Assembly: GCA_948330435.1 (NCBI GenBank)
Contig: CAOJBY010000027.1
Location: forward strand, 1 to 44,560
DNA: 44,560 bases
Source of the DNA: an uncultured Lachnoclostridium sp.
GTDB lineage: Bacteria > Bacillota > Clostridia > Lachnospirales > Lachnospiraceae
Direction: 5' to 3'
The notes beneath the pieces are model-generated. The model made no database searches. It was not told the origin of the DNA and saw nothing but the letters and a program-made list of their open reading frames with translations. Positions 42,743-44,560 of this stretch are shown piece after piece. The first letter of the stretch is position 1. Each line of letters begins with the position of its first letter. Made by a program: the position numbers and the translations under genes.

Positions 42743-43075
42743 TTACTCTTCATAATTTGTAGCGACAATAATACTCCTATTTAACTGTTCCAAAATATCC
42801 GAAATATTATCCTCATCAGAATCATACCAACTATAAACGACTTCAGGTATATCATTAACCAATGCAACTATCAAGCAACTAACATTTCTATATGGTGCCC
42901 AATCCGGTTCATCTACCATTACCTCAATCATGCAATTTTTACACGTAAATTCTACCCTATATACTTTATCTTTTTCTGTAATACCTCCTAATTGCAATAT
43001 TCCCGAATATTGTTTCTGAATATTTCTAACCCATTCTTTTACATTTTTGATTATATCCTCAACTTTCACTTCCAT
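42743..43075 (-). CDS. Candidate immunity protein for the RHS toxin
   Basis: The 110-residue acidic protein (MEVKVEDIIKNVKEWVRNIQ ...) starts three bases after the RHS stop codon, with AAGGAAG within the end of the toxin gene as ribosome binding site. Small, acidic, cytosolic genes directly behind an RHS toxin tip are typically immunity proteins that neutralise it. The family is not recognised, so the role is inferred from position. Confidence 0.65.
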   Translation of the reverse strand: MEVKVEDIIKNVKEWVRNIQKQYSGILQLGGITEKDKVYRVEFTCKNCMIEVMVDEPDWAPYRNVSCLIVALVNDIPEVVYSWYDSDEDNISDILEQLNRSIIVATNYEE

Positions 43076-43078
43076 CTA

Positions 43079-44560
43079 CTATTTGCTTCCTTCTATTGAA
43101 ATATTTGTTGCTTTTGGCATTTCAACAATTGCAGGTAATCCCTTATTTTGACCCGCTTTGTCAAAAATCGAACCTGGCCCTGGTATAATCCCCCATCCAT
43201 CTGTTCCACCAGGTCTAATAGAACTACTTATAACATCAAACTCAACATAAACTGATCCTGGAGATGCTTGTCGTCCAAAAGCATTTATATCTGCTGGATT
43301 TGCTACATACGCCCTATTACCATCAGGAGACATTTGTACCCGTCCTGTCTCTAACATCTTTTGATACTCTTCTGGTGACATCCATCTCCCCACACGAGTA
43401 GTATTAACCTCATTTATATTTGATGTTTCTACTCTTTTTACTGGAAGATTATTCGCCAAACCCACTACTGCTAAAGTAGATGTGCCAGTTATTACATCAC
43501 CCCACCCATTCGACCACCAATAGGAGAACTGACGAACTGCTTTATTTCCAGAATCATACCAATCCTTAAGTGCTTCCAGTGTTGCTTGTGTAAGCTTTGG
43601 ATTATCACTGTAATGGGTTACCTTTTGTGATATCAATATAGATTGAACTGCGGATAGTTCACGTCCATAATACTGTCCGGTCACTATATCCCCAACAAGT
43701 GCTTGAAGAGTAGATAAGCGTGTGTTTTCATAGCCAAAATAATCGAAATAGTCAAACATTTCAGCCAAAGAAACTACACTGAAGTTGCTATATCTCGCCT
43801 CTTTCAGAAGCATCTGATAAGCTATTTCAAAATTCTCTTCCTTTTGATACCAACCATTATAAAAGAAATCTTTTTGTCGCCAAAACAGTGCTGGTTCTAT
43901 TTCACTTCCTGCCATTAAAGCCTGCTTAGTGCTCGTCACGGTTCCCCATAAACCTAATGGATCATAATAAGTGGTTGGATTGCTGTAGCAATACTGATAC
44001 CAGTTCAATCCATCCTTAATCGGGTCCATTGCAAGCCAGGTACGGTTGTTGGCATCGTAGAACCTCGCTTCCGCAAAGTAGATGTCAAGGGTCGTGTCGT
44101 AGATGTGGCCCGTAAAGGTTGCAAATACATAGTTGCCGTGGTCATTGTTCAGTAGCTTGTTCGGGCTTTCCGGCATTCCCCAGGCATCGTAGGTCAGCTC
44201 CGCAAAGCTCTGGCCGTTGGCCTTGGTGTAATACCGGGTGTTTCCCATCACGTCCTCGTGGACGTACAGGGTTCTCTCCCAGTTGCCCTTGTCCGTGAAC
44301 TGCTCGATTCGCTCGCTTCCTGCATACACGTGCTTCTGCTCATATTCAAGCTGGCCGTTGCCCTCGGCAAACACCATCAGGTCGTCGTTCTCGAAGCTGG
44401 TGTAATCAATCACGTAATCACGGGCGTAGACCTTTCCGGCATGGGTGGTATGGATGTTGTTGATCCGGATGCCCAGTCCGTTGTACGTGTAGGCGGATTT
44501 GTCTCCCTTCCAGTTGGTTCCCTCCACCATGCGGTTTGTTTCGTCGTAAACGTAGGATCG
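43079..44560 (-). CDS. RHS-repeat polymorphic toxin, C-terminal part (runs off the window)
   Basis: The frame is open through the right edge (RSYVYDETNRMVEGTN), so the start lies outside. The visible 493 residues hold YD-repeat remnants, then the core AEARFYDANNRTWLAMDPIK and NWYQYCYSNP, and the DPLGLW junction near 43,950. Beyond it a variable tip begins, with a final domain of about 105 residues: RVGRWMSPEEYQKMLETGRV, SVYVEFDVISSSI, GWGIIPGPGS. From memory this resembles the TreTu-type toxin domain; its activity is uncertain. The tip is more AT-rich than the core. A candidate immunity gene follows three bases later. Confidence 0.92.
   Translation of the reverse strand, partial: RSYVYDETNRMVEGTNWKGDKSAYTYNGLGIRINNIHTTHAGKVYARDYVIDYTSFENDDLMVFAEGNGQLEYEQKHVYAGSERIEQFTDKGNWERTLYVHEDVMGNTRYYTKANGQSFAELTYDAWGMPESPNKLLNNDHGNYVFATFTGHIYDTTLDIYFAEARFYDANNRTWLAMDPIKDGLNWYQYCYSNPTTYYDPLGLWGTVTSTKQALMAGSEIEPALFWRQKDFFYNGWYQKEENFEIAYQMLLKEARYSNFSVVSLAEMFDYFDYFGYENTRLSTLQALVGDIVTGQYYGRELSAVQSILISQKVTHYSDNPKLTQATLEALKDWYDSGNKAVRQFSYWWSNGWGDVITGTSTLAVVGLANNLPVKRVETSNINEVNTTRVGRWMSPEEYQKMLETGRVQMSPDGNRAYVANPADINAFGRQASPGSVYVEFDVISSSIRPGGTDGWGIIPGPGSIFDKAGQNKGLPAIVEMPKATNISIEGSK

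Overview
The window looks like a chromosomal segment of a low-to-moderate GC anaerobic Firmicute, most likely a Lachnospiraceae-type gut Clostridium. This rests on the protein families and gene order (rex, alr next to mazF, TepA-type ClpP, scpA/scpB, NADP isocitrate dehydrogenase, paired sdaAB/sdaAA), on strong Gram-positive ribosome binding sites, and on consensus TTGACA/TATAAT promoters. No rRNA, tRNA or CRISPR array was recognised.

Bases 1-6,650 (mostly minus strand): two unrelated lipoproteins, an EamA/DMT transporter, a YqeY protein, a MATE exporter, then a hemerythrin / CheX-like / receiver fusion preceded by an Rrf2 regulator. Bases 6,840-11,780: a plus-strand HAD phosphatase converges on a four-gene minus-strand catabolic operon (SDR, PHP protein, class II aldolase, zinc alcohol dehydrogenase) that probably breaks down a polyol or keto-sugar phosphate; its substrate is not evident. 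Bases 12,000-17,150: scpB, scpA and a metallophosphoesterase are divergent from a serine module (a DAACS-type transporter plus both subunits of the iron-sulfur L-serine dehydratase). Bases 17,200-23,330 (minus strand): rex, alr, mazF without an adjacent antitoxin, yebC, a CFI-box protein, metY and a TepA-like protease. Bases 23,500-29,090: an ABC-F ATPase converges on an icd - MBOAT acyltransferase - SGNH-like operon.

From about 29,180 the window becomes accessory DNA. It holds a DUF234 ATPase whose promoter lies between two near-identical repeats, then a graveyard of broken genes: a chromate transporter fragment, a possible BglG-type fragment, a frameshifted AbiEii toxin next to its AbiEi partner, and an Rpn nuclease with an internal stop. 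A compact element follows with three tandem large serine recombinases, a small DUF6870-like protein, a PemK toxin and an XRE regulator. A 46-bp direct repeat (one mismatch, 33,363 and 41,418) flanks this element and is the best candidate for its ends. A second, nested 32-bp repeat joins a pemK remnant on the left to the intact pemK on the right.

The window ends inside an RHS-repeat polymorphic toxin. Its C-terminal tip, followed by one or two candidate immunity genes, is clearly more AT-rich than the RHS core.

The most unusual signals are the repeat-bracketed ATPase promoter, the hairpin that can hide the ribosome binding site of the lone mazF, the hairpin fused to the tepA start codon, the palindromic 96-bp in-frame duplication at the end of a recombinase, the nested repeats of the recombinase element, and the toxin/immunity module at the right edge. 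All functional statements are from reading the sequence; no database search was possible.
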